Below, one piece after another: positions 40,987 to 53,700 of a stretch of DNA of 64,000 bases. A program made the position numbers and the translations under genes. The notes under the pieces were generated by a model. It ran no database searches and was not told where the DNA came from. It worked only from the letters and a program-made list of their open reading frames with translations. Source of the DNA: Emergomyces orientalis (Eukaryota; Ascomycota; Eurotiomycetes; Onygenales; Ajellomycetaceae); contig MOWL01000046.1 of assembly GCA_002110485.1 (NCBI GenBank), forward strand, positions 1 through 64,000. Reading direction: 5' to 3'. The first letter of the stretch is position 1. The number at the start of each line of letters is the position of its first letter.

Positions 40987-41855
40987 TTATTATTATTATT
41001 ATTATTTCTACACCACTTGATCCCGAGGATATGTGGGGAGGCAGCTAGTATACAAAGTGAGGAAAACCTTGGGCTATCTAGTATAGCCCTGGCCTAAAAA
41101 CCCCCTGAACAGCAAATCTATTCAACATTTGTAATCGCTTCAAGTACCGCGGAGCAGCTCCCGCTGCTCTTAGAGAAGATGGTGCATAGCACCATGAGAA
41201 GACAAGAAAACCCCCTATATCACCATCACCCCTGTCTGAACATAAGAAAGACTTCTAATGAATGTGGCACCTCATGCTGTGTGTCCGCCGCTCATCGCGC
41301 AGACTTCAATGTCCTGGAGTGCTTGTAGCGCGCAGGCCACTCAACTCCGCGCTTCAAGCTCACTATCTCCTGGTAGGGCCTCGCTCTTCGCGCCCTTCAC
41401 CCCCTGATATGCGCCAGCCGCGTTTCTTAGTTGTGCTGTGCATCTCATTCCGCCCTTCTCTCACTTAACACCTTGGCTAGGGAGAACTGTCTGAGGATGT
41501 CCTGCTTGAGCCACCACTTGGTGAGCCTGTGCAGTCCTTCCTTGGTGTCCAGCAACCACTTCTTATCCACTCTGCCCTCCTGCTCCAGCTCCGCGCGTTC
41601 CCCACTAAATCGTGTACAGTGTATCATCACATGCAGCACCGTTTCATGCTCATATCCACATGGACATTTCGGTGTGGGGAAGTCCGGAACTCTTCTTCTG
41701 TGGAGGAACGCTGCAAGGCCTGTCTTGCCGGTACGCAGCTGGACTATCAATGAGCTTCGGGCCTTGCTCAGGCCCTCATGCCATCTTAGTAGCTCTACAT
41801 CCGGGGGCCTGTCAAACAGTTCTCTCCATGGTGTTGTGCGCGCTCTCCATCTGTT

Positions 41856-44800
41856 TCACCATCTTATCATTGCCTCCTCCCTCACCCATCTCTTGAAGGC
41901 CCATTTACACACACTGTTTTCTTGTCTTTCCTGCTTTTTCAGTTGCTTTGCCTGTCTCACCCAATTTACACTCCACCCCTGCTGCATGCTCACTGGGTGC
42001 AGTACTGCCTCCACTGACTGCATTCCTCTGTTATTCCTTCTGCGAAGTCTGGCTCTGACCTGCACACATGCCTGTTTTATCTGCTCCATGATTCCTGACT
42101 CCTTAAGCCGCTCAGTTGCTCTGGCCACCACACTGTCTAGATGTATCTCCAGAGGCAGTGTGGCTGTCTCCGCCTCCAGTGAGGTGATTGGAGTAGCTCT
42201 GTAGGCCCCTGCAATGACCTGTAGGCATTTATTTTGAATCTTCTCCAGGCTGGCTAGCAGCTGGCGTTGATGTCGCGGTTCATGTTGTGTCGCCTGTGGT
42301 TGATGCCATGCCAGCGCTCCGTATCCTATTGCGGGCCTTATCACTGCATTGTAGACCCTCCGGGCATGCTGCAGTGGCAGGCCCCAGGTTGACTGTGTTG
42401 TCCGAGTTAGGGCACCTATCTGCGATTTCGCTCTGCCTACCACCTTACTGACATGGCTACGCCACCTCAGCTTAGGGTCAAGCCAGATGCCTAGCACCCG
42501 CATCTCCCTCTGTGGCTTGATCACTTGCTGTGGCAATTGCAGTGAGTGTTCTAGATTGAATCTAGTTCTTGTTCTGGTAAAGTGCATGAGCTCATACTTC
42601 TGTGGTGCAAAGATTGCTCCATGTCTGCTCATCCAAAGCTCACAGCTGGCATGGATCCGCGCCAGATGCGCACAATTCGCTTCAGTTGAGTCGCCATATG
42701 CTAGAATGTTCACATCGTCTACAAATCCTATGCAGCTGACAGGCTCACTTTGCAGTGCACATATTCTGAGCAACTCCTCATTGTAGAATAAGAACAGAAT
42801 GGGTGACAAGGGTGATCCCTGTGGGATGCCTGCATTCACCTCAAAGGCTTCAGTTTCCTGCTCATCAAATACTAGTGTCGCCTTGCGCCCCTGCATGAAT
42901 GAGTTGACCCATCCAGTCAGCTGTCTGGGCAGTCCTCTTTTTCTTAGAATGTGCACTAGGCGATTTCTGAGCACTCTGTCATAGGCCCCTGAGATGTCCA
43001 GTGACAGCACTGAGGCCACTGCTCCCTGCTCCTCCCACACTGTGTGAATCTGTGCCAGTAACAGAGCAATTGCTGTTTCTGTGGAGCAGCCTCCTCGCGC
43101 CCCCATTTGCTGAGCTGGTAGCATCCCATGTTTCTCTGCCAGAGACCTTATTTTCTTGGCTGTTGCAGCCTCTACAATTTTACCTAGAGTGTCAAGTAGT
43201 GCAATCGGCCTCCAGGCTCCCACTTCACTGTAGTCCTTCTTTCCTGGCTTCTTGAGCACCACCGTGCGCGCTGTTTTGAATATCTGTGGGTAGTACTCCC
43301 AATGCCAGCAGGCCTGTGTAAGCTCAGTTATTGCTGTGATGAACCTTGGGCCTAGCATTTTGAGGAAGCGGTTGGGGATGCTGTTGGCACCCGGGGCCTT
43401 GTCGTTCGGAAGCCTAGCAATCAGCGCTGCCATGGCCTCCTCTGTGAGCACTACCATGTCAGTCACACTCCGCGGCTGCGTTCCCACGTTCATGTCATCT
43501 TCCCTTGCCACCAAAGGCTCCGGGAAGAACCGCGCCCGTAGTAGTTCGGCCTTGTCCTGGAATGCAGTGGCTCGCGCCTCGGTTTCACCCAAGGCCTCTG
43601 GCATTCCTCTAAGCGGTGGCAGTCTTGCCGGTTGCTTGGTCTCGTTGGTGTGTGTGCGACCCCACTTTGCCAGCTTCCAGAGCAGTTTAGGATCCGTGCC
43701 AGCACTGTTCATTAGATCGCGGAAGCTGGCAGTCTTGGCCAGCTTTATTTCCTTGTTTTGCCTGTTGTGAGCATGTCTTCTTTCCTTCTCAGTGCTGCCT
43801 GCATCCCTCATGGTTCTCTTGTACTCACTCACTGCCTGCGCCACTCTGTTGGACCACCACGAGTGACTCTGCTTGCAGATGCGCGCGCGTTTAGTGTGTT
43901 TCTCTGCTAGCTCATTGATGAATTCACTTAGATAGTTTGCATAGCAATCAATCTCTGCTGTTGAGCCAAAGCTGTTGCAACATTGTAGCTCTTGGCAGTC
44001 CTTTTGCAGCTGCTGTATATTCACTTGCCGCCAGTTGCATTTTTCCCTTAGTACCACAGGTATGTCGATGGCCAACTTAGTGACCACTGGTAGATGATCT
44101 GATGCCATATCCGCCTCGTGTGCGACCTGGCATTCCAGTACCCCTGCACTCAGGTTCTCTGAGAGAAAGATTAGGTCCAAGGTGGTGCCAGTGCTTCCGC
44201 GGTCCTGCCATGTAATCTCTCCCCGTGGTGTTGCCAGCTGCAGTCTGAGAGCATCCACCTGTGCTATGAGCTCCCATGCCAGGTCAAAGTCCTGTCTCAC
44301 TCGCTCACCTCCCCACTTTGAGTGATGCACATTGAAGTCTCCCAGCACCACTACCTCCGCCTGCCGCGCTTCCGCACCCTGACTTTGCGCTTGTTGCGCG
44401 TCTGCACCCTGATCTCGCGCTCGTAGCGCACTTGTGTCTGGGTCTTGCGCCTGTTGCGCACATCGCCCCTGAGTTCGCGCTGGTAGCGAGGCCTCGGCCT
44501 CCTCCACCACCGCTTGTAGCTCAAGGATGGGGGAACTCTCTGGCACAGTTGTGTAGCTGCCTGGTGGAGCAGCGTAGACATTGAGCATTAGTAGTGGTCC
44601 TCTTACCGTGTTCACAGTGAGCAATGCCATGGATTCTGTAATGACCCTGACATCCCATGCTGTTGCCTTCAGTCTTTTGTTGATGAGGAAGCCCACCCTG
44701 GCCTCCTTGGCCTGCATGCCTGCCTGCCAGAATCCACAGTTGGCCGGGCATGTTGTACCCCTTCCAGATTCCCTCTGCATCCATGGTTCCTGCAGTGCGA

Positions 44801-44903
44801 TGATGTCGTAGTTTAATGCTGTTTCAGGCTTGGCCAGTAATGCGTTCATCACCTTGTTTGAGTTATGCACATTGTATTGTAGTATATGGACTTGCTCACT
44901 CAT
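41856..44903 (-). CDS. LINE-1 ORF2, right copy
   Basis: Mirror of 27070-30117; the 1015-residue translation is identical. Endonuclease and RT motifs are complete; the TGA at 41856-41858 precedes the C-terminal extension, which is open to 41445. Confidence 0.92.
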   Translation of the reverse strand: MSEQVHILQYNVHNSNKVMNALLAKPETALNYDIIALQEPWMQRESGRGTTCPANCGFWQAGMQAKEARVGFLINKRLKATAWDVRVITESMALLTVNTVRGPLLMLNVYAAPPGSYTTVPESSPILELQAVVEEAEASLPARTQGRCAQQAQDPDTSALRARDQGADAQQAQSQGAEARQAEVVVLGDFNVHHSKWGGERVRQDFDLAWELIAQVDALRLQLATPRGEITWQDRGSTGTTLDLIFLSENLSAGVLECQVAHEADMASDHLPVVTKLAIDIPVVLREKCNWRQVNIQQLQKDCQELQCCNSFGSTAEIDCYANYLSEFINELAEKHTKRARICKQSHSWWSNRVAQAVSEYKRTMRDAGSTEKERRHAHNRQNKEIKLAKTASFRDLMNSAGTDPKLLWKLAKWGRTHTNETKQPARLPPLRGMPEALGETEARATAFQDKAELLRARFFPEPLVAREDDMNVGTQPRSVTDMVVLTEEAMAALIARLPNDKAPGANSIPNRFLKMLGPRFITAITELTQACWHWEYYPQIFKTARTVVLKKPGKKDYSEVGAWRPIALLDTLGKIVEAATAKKIRSLAEKHGMLPAQQMGARGGCSTETAIALLLAQIHTVWEEQGAVASVLSLDISGAYDRVLRNRLVHILRKRGLPRQLTGWVNSFMQGRKATLVFDEQETEAFEVNAGIPQGSPLSPILFLFYNEELLRICALQSEPVSCIGFVDDVNILAYGDSTEANCAHLARIHASCELWMSRHGAIFAPQKYELMHFTRTRTRFNLEHSLQLPQQVIKPQREMRVLGIWLDPKLRWRSHVSKVVGRAKSQIGALTRTTQSTWGLPLQHARRVYNAVIRPAIGYGALAWHQPQATQHEPRHQRQLLASLEKIQNKCLQVIAGAYRATPITSLEAETATLPLEIHLDSVVARATERLKESGIMEQIKQACVQVRARLRRRNNRGMQSVEAVLHPVSMQQGWSVNWVRQAKQLKKQERQENSVCKWAFKRWVREEAMIRW

Positions 44904-46252
44904 GGTTCACCCATGTCTTGGTCCTGCGTGGAGTCTGGTCGCGCTGGGCGTGCATAGCCACTGAGCGAGCCCTGTTGCTGCGCGCCAGCTCTTGCCACAT
45001 TCGTGGGTCTGCCGACCTTGCGCTGAACAATCAGAGGGTTCTCTCCTGTGATTCTGCTACACTTTCTGGGGGTGATCCAACCCTCCTCATCTGGTGTTTG
45101 CACCACAAAGCATCTTGGCCGGTTCTTGAGAGCCTCCTTGGCCAGTGAAACCACAGTCTGTCATTCAGAGCATCTTGCAGACCATGCTGGGTGATCTCCT
45201 TCACAGTTACAGCAGACTGCCTTCTTTCCTTCCAGTGCTGCGGGGCAGGTCTTGTCCGTGTGTCCCTCTGCTGCACAGTGCCCACAGATATCACCCTTGC
45301 GGCAGAATCTGGCTATGTGTCCATATTGCTGGCAGCTGTAGCATCGGGTGACCTGAGCCTCCCTGTGGAAGATTTCAACCATGCAGAATTCATTCCCCAG
45401 AATGATGCCATTCTCCACAAGCGTGTTTGCCTGCTGCGGTGTGGCTACATGTAGGATAATGCTTCCATGAGGCCGCTGCTGTTTAGCTAGCCGCTTTGTG
45501 ACCCTGTGGATGAGTACTCTGCATCTGAGAGATGGGTTCTGCTTGTAGACATCCTTCACTGCTTTATCTGGGCTAACCCAGCTAATGACACTGATAGATG
45601 CACTCTTGACCAATACTGCATACATCTCCTTTCTCATGTGTGCCTTGTCACTCCATTTCTCCACCCATTCATTACTTTTTGTCAGCTCGGCCTTCGTGCT
45701 GGGGTTGTCTGCGACCAGGATCAGATCACCACTAGGCATGTATCTTGCTGCAACTATGGTGCCAGTGGTCACATCTTTGATGGTCCCATTTATCTTTCTC
45801 ACAATGGCCTCTGGGGTGCGTTCCTCCACTGGCAGTGCATCACAGTTGCGGCGAGATATCACCACCTCTCTCAATGCACGCCTGGTTACTATCTTTGCTG
45901 GCGGCCCTCCATTGGCCGCTATGCGCGCCCATGAGGTCTCACTGTCCAGCATGTTGCGTCTTTCATTTTGCTGTGATGCGCTTGTAGCGTTCTCTAGCTT
46001 CTTTAACATGTTGTCAAGCAGGTCCTCCTTGAGCTCATTCACTGCCTTCAGAGCTCTCTGAATATACAGTAATTCTTTCTTATTAATCTCCTTGTCTTTC
46101 TCCCCCTCTCTAAGAGCCTCAGTGATCATGCGCAGTGTTGCTGCCATACCATTTGTTGCTGCATCTCCTGCCTGCGCGGCTCCAGGTACGCGTCGCGCCG
46201 CGCGCGCACCCACATTCCCTGCACCACCATTCACGCTCACAGCCTCAATCAT
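44900..46252 (-). pseudogene. LINE-1 ORF1, right copy
   Basis: Mirror of 25721-27073. ATG at 46252, internal TGA at 45161-45163, natural stop at 44900-44902 overlapping the ORF2 ATG (44901-44903). Same zinc knuckles and same CpG-derived stop as the left copy, so the mutation predates the duplication. Confidence 0.88.
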
Positions 46253-46368
46253 GGTGTTTGAGAGTGTGTGAGCGAGCTGATGCCCTTCAAGACCCTCTGC
46301 GGTACGAAAGCGATCGCGATTTAGATGTAAAAGAATAAAATAATTTTTGATGAGGTTTTTAAAGATTC

Positions 46369-47336
46369 TCAAGTGATTACAAAGAAAATAAATTAATGAT
46401 AGACAAAATAACTCATGACATGAATACAAAGGAAATAAAAGACAGACTCTAACACAAAAGAAATAGTGAGATATTATATAATATCTAGTAGTTTTTATAA
46501 AGAATATTTCAGATTCTCATTCATTTATATTTTCATCTTTGAAATAGAATTGATTTCTAGTAGCTATTTGAGTTTCATTGAGAAAATCAATTAAATATTA
46601 ACTGTCTATTTCAGTTGAAAATAGTAGTTTCATATTCATTTCTCTCAGTTTATATTTATATCTCAGTTCAGCTCTAAGTTCTTGATTTAATGAGCAATTC
46701 ATTAAGATATGTTCTGAGTCTTCAGAAGAGTCACAATATTCACTATTTTCACTTTCAATATCAGATATTCTTTTCAAATAAGATTTGAAATAGCCATGAT
46801 CTAGTTTCAATTGAATGATTGAGAAGAAAAGCTTCTTCTTGCACTTAATAGAGCATGATTTTCATTTAGATTTAGTTTCAAATCTAAGATAGTGAGGACT
46901 TTTTCTTTGTTTTTTCCATATTTTATGCCATTTTTCTAAGCAATTCTCTTTTATCTTTCTTTTAATAAAAGACCATGAAACTATTTTTGAACTTGCAATA
47001 TTTAGTTCTGTTCCTTTCTTTGCTGCTTCATCAGCAAGCTCATTTCCATGTATATTTATATGAGCAGGAACCCAGCTCAGATATATCTTTGTCTTATATT
47101 TTAATTGAATTCTTTTGCATATCTTTAGAATTACTTCTATATTCATTTGATCATTATGAATTTCATTCTTTTGAATTCTTTTCAAAGCTGCTTGACTATC
47201 TGAAAAAATTCATGCTTCTTTCATATCTTTTCTTTTTGAAGCTTTTATTTCTATCAGTTTAAAAGCTTTTATAATAGCATATAATTCAGCATCAAATACT
47301 TCACATTCATTTCCAATATTTCATGAATCTGATGTA
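46369..47336 (-). mobile_element. LINE-3 3' fragment of the right arm
   Basis: Mirror of 24637-25604, including the (TTA)n junction with the next LINE-3 copy at 47337 and the truncated RNase H start. Confidence 0.9.
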
Positions 47337-48936
47337 TTATTATTATTATTATTCTTCAATTATAGATATATATGCAGTCAGAGACTATGATATCTACCTG
47401 AGACTCAAAGAGTCTCAGGATTTTTCTAACTTTAACACTAATTACTATACATTTTTTCTTCAAACAAATAGCACTTGCAATACTTGAATTCCAGCTCAGA
47501 ATAGTCAGCAAATTGATTTTTCTTTTTTTTATTTATTTATTTATAAATATTTTTGAAGATTATTTATATTCTCTTTTTTTCATATAATTTTCAAGTGATT
47601 ACAAAGAAAATAAATTAATGATAGACAAAATAACTCATGACATGAATACAAAGGAAATAAAAGACAGACTTTAACACAAAAGAAATAGTGAGATATTATA
47701 TAATATCTAGCAGTTTTTATAAAGAATATTTCAGATTCTCATTCATTTATATTTTCATCTTTGAAATAGAATTGATTTCTAGTAGCTATTTGAGTTTCAT
47801 TGAGAAAATCAATTAAATATTGACTGTCTATTTCAGTTGAAAATAGTAGTTTCATATTCATTTCTCTCAGCTTATATTTATATCTCAGTTCAGCTCTAAG
47901 TTCTTGATTTAATAAGCAATTCATTAAGATATGTTCTGAGTCTTCAAGAGAGTCACAATATTCACAATTTTCACTTTCAATATCAGATATTCTTTTCAAA
48001 TAAGATTTGAAATAGCCATGATCTAGTTTCAATTGAATGATTGAGGAGAAAAGCTTCTTCTTGCACTTAATAGAGCATGATTTCCATTTAGATTTAGTTT
48101 CAAATCTAAGATAGTGAGGACTTTTTCTTTGTTTTTCTCATATTTTATGCTATTTTTCTAAGCAATTCTCTTTTATCTTTCTTTTAATAAAAGACCATGA
48201 AACTATTTTTGAACTTGCAATATTTAGTTCTGTTCCTTTCTTTGCTGCTTCATCAGCAAGCTCATTTCCATGTATATTTATATGAGCAGGAACCCAGCTC
48301 AGTATGAATCTGATGTATATTTGTAATTATCTTCTGTATATGCTATTCCAGCTTCTAGGCCTTTATTTTCATTCATTGAACCATCTGAATAAATTAGAAT
48401 TGACTTTTTAAAATCAATTTTCTCTATTATTCTTTTATGATTCTCAGCTTTTTCTGGTTTTGATAATGCACTTATTTCAATTGAAATCATTGAGCCTAGT
48501 TTTTCTTTTCATGAATATAGCTTTTTGTGTTCAATCTTTTCAATATTTAATGAGGAGAACTCATCTTTAATCATTGAGCATACTCTATATAGTTGAGAAG
48601 GAATTTTTTTTCTATTTCTCTCATTTTCTTGATTTTCTTGACTTTCATTCCAATCTAGATATCTATTCCAATCTAAGTCATTTCCAGATTGAATTGGAGG
48701 ATAAAATGTAGATATTCTTTTTCTAATTGAATGAATATCTGGCATTTTCATGATTCTCAGTGTATAATTCTTGCATATCTTCTCAAATCTTATTTCAGGA
48801 GGTGATATAGAAGCTTCTATTTCCATAGCTCTACATGGAGAGGTTTTGAAAGCTCCCAGAATTCTTCTTAAAGCTGTATTCTGCAATTATTGAAACTTAT
48901 CTATGAAGTGTTTCTGGTTCTTCCACCATATCTGAG
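47337..48936 (-). mobile_element. LINE-3 3' fragment with a deletion in RNase H
   Basis: From the (TTA)n tail (47337) back to the end of the RT. At 48302/48303 a stretch equal to left positions 23427-23670 (about 244 bases) is missing. In contrast, this copy keeps the RNase H N terminus with its first catalytic Asp (LIYSDGSMNENKG, near 48400) that the left LINE-3 has lost. Beyond 48083 it differs from the left copy at a few percent of sites, including TGG versus TGA exchanges in both directions. At about 48936 it is fused to LINE-1 ORF1. Confidence 0.85.
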
Positions 48937-49862
48937 ATGTTGCTACATGTATGATGCTGCTTTCATGCAGTTTCTGTTGCTTAGCTAGACACTTTGTTAT
49001 TTTGTGAATGAGCATCTTGCATCTCAGTGATAGATTCTATTTGTACACATCATTCACTGCTTTCTCTGGTTTGTCCCAGCTAATGGTCTTGAGTGAAGCA
49101 CTCTTGATCAGTACTGCATACATTTTCTTTCTTATATGTGCCTTGTCTTCTCATTTTTTCATCCATTCACTGCTTTTCATCAATTCAGCCTTTGTACTGG
49201 GTGTATCTGTGACAAGAATCAGGTCTCCACTGGGCATGTATCTTGCTGCCACCACTGTGCCAGCAGTGATGTCTTTGATAGCTTTATTCACCTTCTTAAC
49301 AATGGCCTCTGGAGTGCGCTTCTCCACTGCCAGTGCATCACAGTTGTGTTGAGATATCACCACCTCTCTCAATGCACACTCAGTTACTATCTTTGCTGGC
49401 GGCCCTTCATTGGCTGCTATGCGCGCCCATGAGGTCTCACTGTCCAACATGTTACATCTTTCATTCTGCTGTGATGCGCTTGTAGCGTTCTCTAGCTTCT
49501 TTAACATGTTGTCAAGCAGGTCCTTCTTGAGCTCATTCACTGCCTTCAGAGCTCTCTGAATATACAGTAATTCTTTCTTATTAATCTTCTTGTCTTTCTC
49601 TCTCTTTCTAAGAGCCTCAGTGATCATGCACAGTGTTGCTGTCATACCATTTGTTGCTGCATCTCCTGCCTGCGTGGCTCCAGGTACGCGTCGCGCCGCG
49701 CGCGCACCCACATTCCCTGCACCACCACTCACGCTCACAGCCTCAACCATGGTGTTTGAGAGTGTGTGAGCGAGCTGATGCCCTTCAAGACCCTCTGTGA
49801 TACAAAAGCAATCGCGATTTAGATGTAAAAGAATAAAATAATTTTTGATGAGGTTTCCAAGT
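48936..49862 (-). mobile_element. LINE-1 5' fragment (5' UTR and most of ORF1)
   Basis: Close relative of LINE-1: MVEAVSVSGGAGNVGARAA starts at 49750, and ORF1 is open to a TGA at 49151-49153 (EWMKK then TGA, where LINE-1 has TGG). GC-rich in its 5' UTR, with the CGCGCGC-containing start preserved. 3'-truncated at the fusion with LINE-3. Confidence 0.85.
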
Positions 49863-50727
49863 TTTATTATTATACAATAATGACTTGATTTCTTTTTCTC
49901 CTTCTCTGAAGAATTTCGGTCTCGTGGTTATCTGTTCTCGCCTCAACATGAATGTTTCAGTGTTGATTAATTAGGCACTTATCTTATGACTTTGTATATA
50001 AATTTGGAATAATTAATCATTTCGCATATATCCTGTAACAGGCCTATGCCGAAGAGCTCGGCACTAATATAGGTCTTATATAACAAAAAGTAGAAAACGT
50101 TAAGGAAAAGAAAAGAAAAGAAAAAGCATTTGAGTGTGAACACATGAGATTCTTTTATGAGCCCGGCAGGGTGAATAATCATATTTCCAATTGGCGTGGC
50201 CGCTAGGTCGGCAAAAACCATGGAGCTTCCATTGGCATGCGAGCGGAATGGTCTACTAACATGGGCGTAGCTCATCACATTAGCCCCCCCCCTTCTCTCA
50301 AGCTCAGCGCCTCCCATCGATCAAGAGCCGCTGTCTCGGACAATGCTGAACCCGCAGTCCATGATGGGCGATCGTAGCCCACCCATTTCACGAGATATTG
50401 TCGGCCGCGGCCACGGGGTCATTTGTCCAGTATCTCTTCAATCTCCCATTCAAGCTCGTTGTCCTCCCCCATGATGCCTGGCGGCTGCCAGTCAGAGATT
50501 GTTTGAGAGGGGAATGGGTCAGTGGCCACTCAGCATAAAAGGTTCATATGAAAGACATCATGGATACCAGAGAGAGTGTTCAGGCAGTAGTTATAGCTGC
50601 CTAGAACTTCCAGGACTTCATATTTCGCGTATCGGTAGTCCAGCGTGTGTGATGGGCGTGTGGTTCAAATGTTCTTGAGACTGAGCCAAACTAGATCACC
50701 AATCTTATACTGTTCAGTGGGGTCTTG

Positions 50728-53700
50728 TCATACATTGGCTTGATCTTCTTGGTCTTGTTTGGCGCTTGTCATTGATGCTTCTGCCCAGTCGCGGGCATCT
50801 CGGAGCTTTGTTACTATATTATCAGCAACCTCAATGGGGTTGCACAGGTTCATTGAGAGTTGTGTGGGTTCTTGGAGATCTAGTATTTCCATATTGTAGT
50901 CATGCATGAGAAAGAATGGGCTCACACCAGTGAAGACTGTGTTCCAGCCATTGATTGCAACTTCTGTGTGAAGAAGTAGGTCATGCCAGTCATCTTGCAA
51001 GTAATTACAGAACTTATGAAGATAATTCTTTACTGTCTGTATTATTCACTCTGAGGAACTGTCAGTCTCTGAATAATAGACAGTTGATAGGCGGCATGTG
51101 ATCTTCAGTAACTGGCAGATTCTCATCCATAGGGTGCTTACAAACTGTCAGTCTCGGTCTGACACAATTGATCTTGGCAGTCCATGCATTCAGTAGAATG
51201 AGCTTTGTAGAAAAGCTTCAGTAATCTGTTCTGTATCTATCTTATCACAGGGTTCTAGTATTACACCCTTGCTTAGATGATCAACAATAATCATGATGTT
51301 CTTGCATTCTTTACTCTCAGAGAGGTTCACTGTGAAATCAATGACAATATCTCATCATATTCAGTCTGAAATGTTGAGTGATTTGAGAAGGCCTTTTCAA
51401 TGATTCTTTCATAAAATGACTGACAAGCAGTGATTACAGTTTTAAATAAAGTGTTGAATGCTATTTGAGATCTCAGGTCAGTAGAACTCTCATGATATCA
51501 TTTGATATAGCTGTTCACAGCCCGGGTGGCCAGACATGCATGAGTTGTGCGTCTCTTGCATGATTCGCGTGCGTAATGTTTCAGACTGCGGGACTCAACA
51601 TCATCCACGGAATTGAAGGATGTTATTGTTGTCAATGAAGTATTCAGATATGTCAGTTCTCACGTGTAGTTCTGGGGGGAATCAGAGTGCCTTTCAGTGT
51701 ACAGTATCAGTGAGAGCTTGGAGCTGTTCGTCAGTGAGAGCTGACAGATGCCACAGCTCATCTAGTGATGTTTCAGAAGGCACTTCAGAGGGTGTCTCAG
51801 AAGGGATGTCAGAGACATTGACAATGTCAGGAGTGATTTGAAGTGGGAGTGTTCTGACTACTGACATGTGAATGGTTCCATGTGCAGTCTTATCATAATT
51901 AATCAGTATTCTCAGGTCCAAGATTCAGTGTTCATGGTTGGTCCAGCGGGTGTTCACTGCATTGGATGGCATGTCTTGCTCTCATCAGAAGAGTGCGTCC
52001 GCCATGGAGTTCTCTGAGCCGGGGCGGTAGTGTATTGTAAAATGAAAGCAGCTAAGAAGCTCTGACCAGTGCATCTGACATTCTGTGAGCTTACAAGTGA
52101 TTGTGAAGTGCTTGAGATTCTTATGATCAGTTATTATCTCAAACTTCACAACACTGTGAAGCTCAGAGTCCCATTCTTCAAGACAGTGAATTATGATGAG
52201 GAGTTCTTTGTCATAAATCTCATAGTTACACTTGACAGAACTGAGTTTCTTGAACATGAAGACACATGATTGTAGAACATCTTCATTATTATATTGCAGT
52301 ATGGCTTCTCCTGTAATGTAACCGGAGGAGTCAGCTTCCACAATTGTGTCATGGTCAGAATTGAATGTCACTAGTAGAGATGTGCTGATGAACATCTTTT
52401 TCATTTGTACAAAGGCGGCCTTGGCAGCTGCTGATCAGTGGAAGACTGATTTCTTCTTGATGAGCTCTGTGAGCGGTCAGGCGATCTCTGAGAAGTTTCA
52501 TATAAATCATCAATAGAAGTTGACAAATTCAATAAAGCTGTGTACACTCTTCACAGTGCATGGGGCTTTTCATTCAAGAATAGCAGAGACCTTTTCAGGA
52601 TTCATCCAAATGCCCTTACCTGCTTCTATGATGAAGCCCAGGTATTTTGTAGTCTTAACTTCAAAATCACATTTGTCTATGTCTATTGGCAGGCCGGCTT
52701 CATGAAGCCACTGTAACACCTTCTGAACATGTTCTTGATGCTCTTTTCGGGAGCCATCAGTGAAGATAAGAATGTCATCCAGATACACAGATGCAAACTC
52801 ATTGAGGAAATCTTGCAGTGCCCAATTGATATATTTCTGAAAGGTGCTAGGGGCGTTAGCTAGCCCGAACGGTGTGACTACTCACTCAAAGAGACTGTAT
52901 CAGGTCTGGAAAGCAGTTAGTCATTCGTCACCTTCGGCGATGCGGATCTTATGAAATGCAGCGACCACATCCAGCTTGGTGAACCATTGAGTGTGCCTGA
53001 TGCAAGTGAGTGTCTCATTGATGAGAGATAGAGAATATCAATCCTTCTTCATGAGACAGTTCAGCCCTTGATAGTCTACACAAAATTGGAGCCCGCCGCC
53101 TGGCTTCTTGGCGAATAGAATAGGAGCTGCGGCAGAAGAATTGCTAACACATATGAACCCTTTGTCTAGTAGATCATTGAGGGTCTTGTGGAGGAGAAGA
53201 AGTTCATCTTGAGACATGCTATAGAGAGGCCCCCATGAGGGTTCAGAAGTCTTGCTGTCTTGCTTCTCTAGTTTGATTGTATGATCTATCTCAGGCTCTT
53301 GTAGAGAAGGTAGGTTCTCAATGACATCATCTTTTCAGAAGATGTCTAGGTATTCATGGTATTGGCGCGGGAGCTTTGCACGGGGATCAGTGTGTTTAGT
53401 GATGATGAGTTTGTCGAGCGCTTTCTTAATGTCAGCCAAGCTGGCTGAGTAAATTGCCATGCAGTCCCACTGCATGTGGTTCTGTCAGGAGTTCTTTCAG
53501 AGCAGTTCATAAGCATTCACGGAGATCTGCTTGAGATTCATGATGCTATGAACATCATTCTTGTGTACACAATCTTCATTAGAGAAGATGAGCATTCTGT
53601 TTCAGATGTTCAAGAGAATGCTCTGTTCAGCTAATCAAGAGATCTCTAGCATGAGATTGTAATCTAGATTCTCTATCTCATATGCATAAGTGTTCTCTTG

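Larger units (their letters stand above)
40987..46368 (-). mobile_element. LINE-1, right copy (inverted duplicate)
   Basis: Same element as 25605-30987 with the same two in-frame TGA. Its 5' target duplication (46369-46379) is present, but the expected 3' partner is absent: the tail at 40987 runs straight into LINE-3 RNase H sequence. So this copy did not insert here; it was copied here. Confidence 0.95.
40987..48083 (-). repeat. Right arm of the 7.1-kb inverted duplication
   Basis: Reverse complement of 23890-30987. One C is missing relative to the left arm at about 41281. The inner end falls within the (TAA)n tail of LINE-1; the outer end grades into a LINE-3 copy that differs slightly from the left one. 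Confidence 0.95.
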
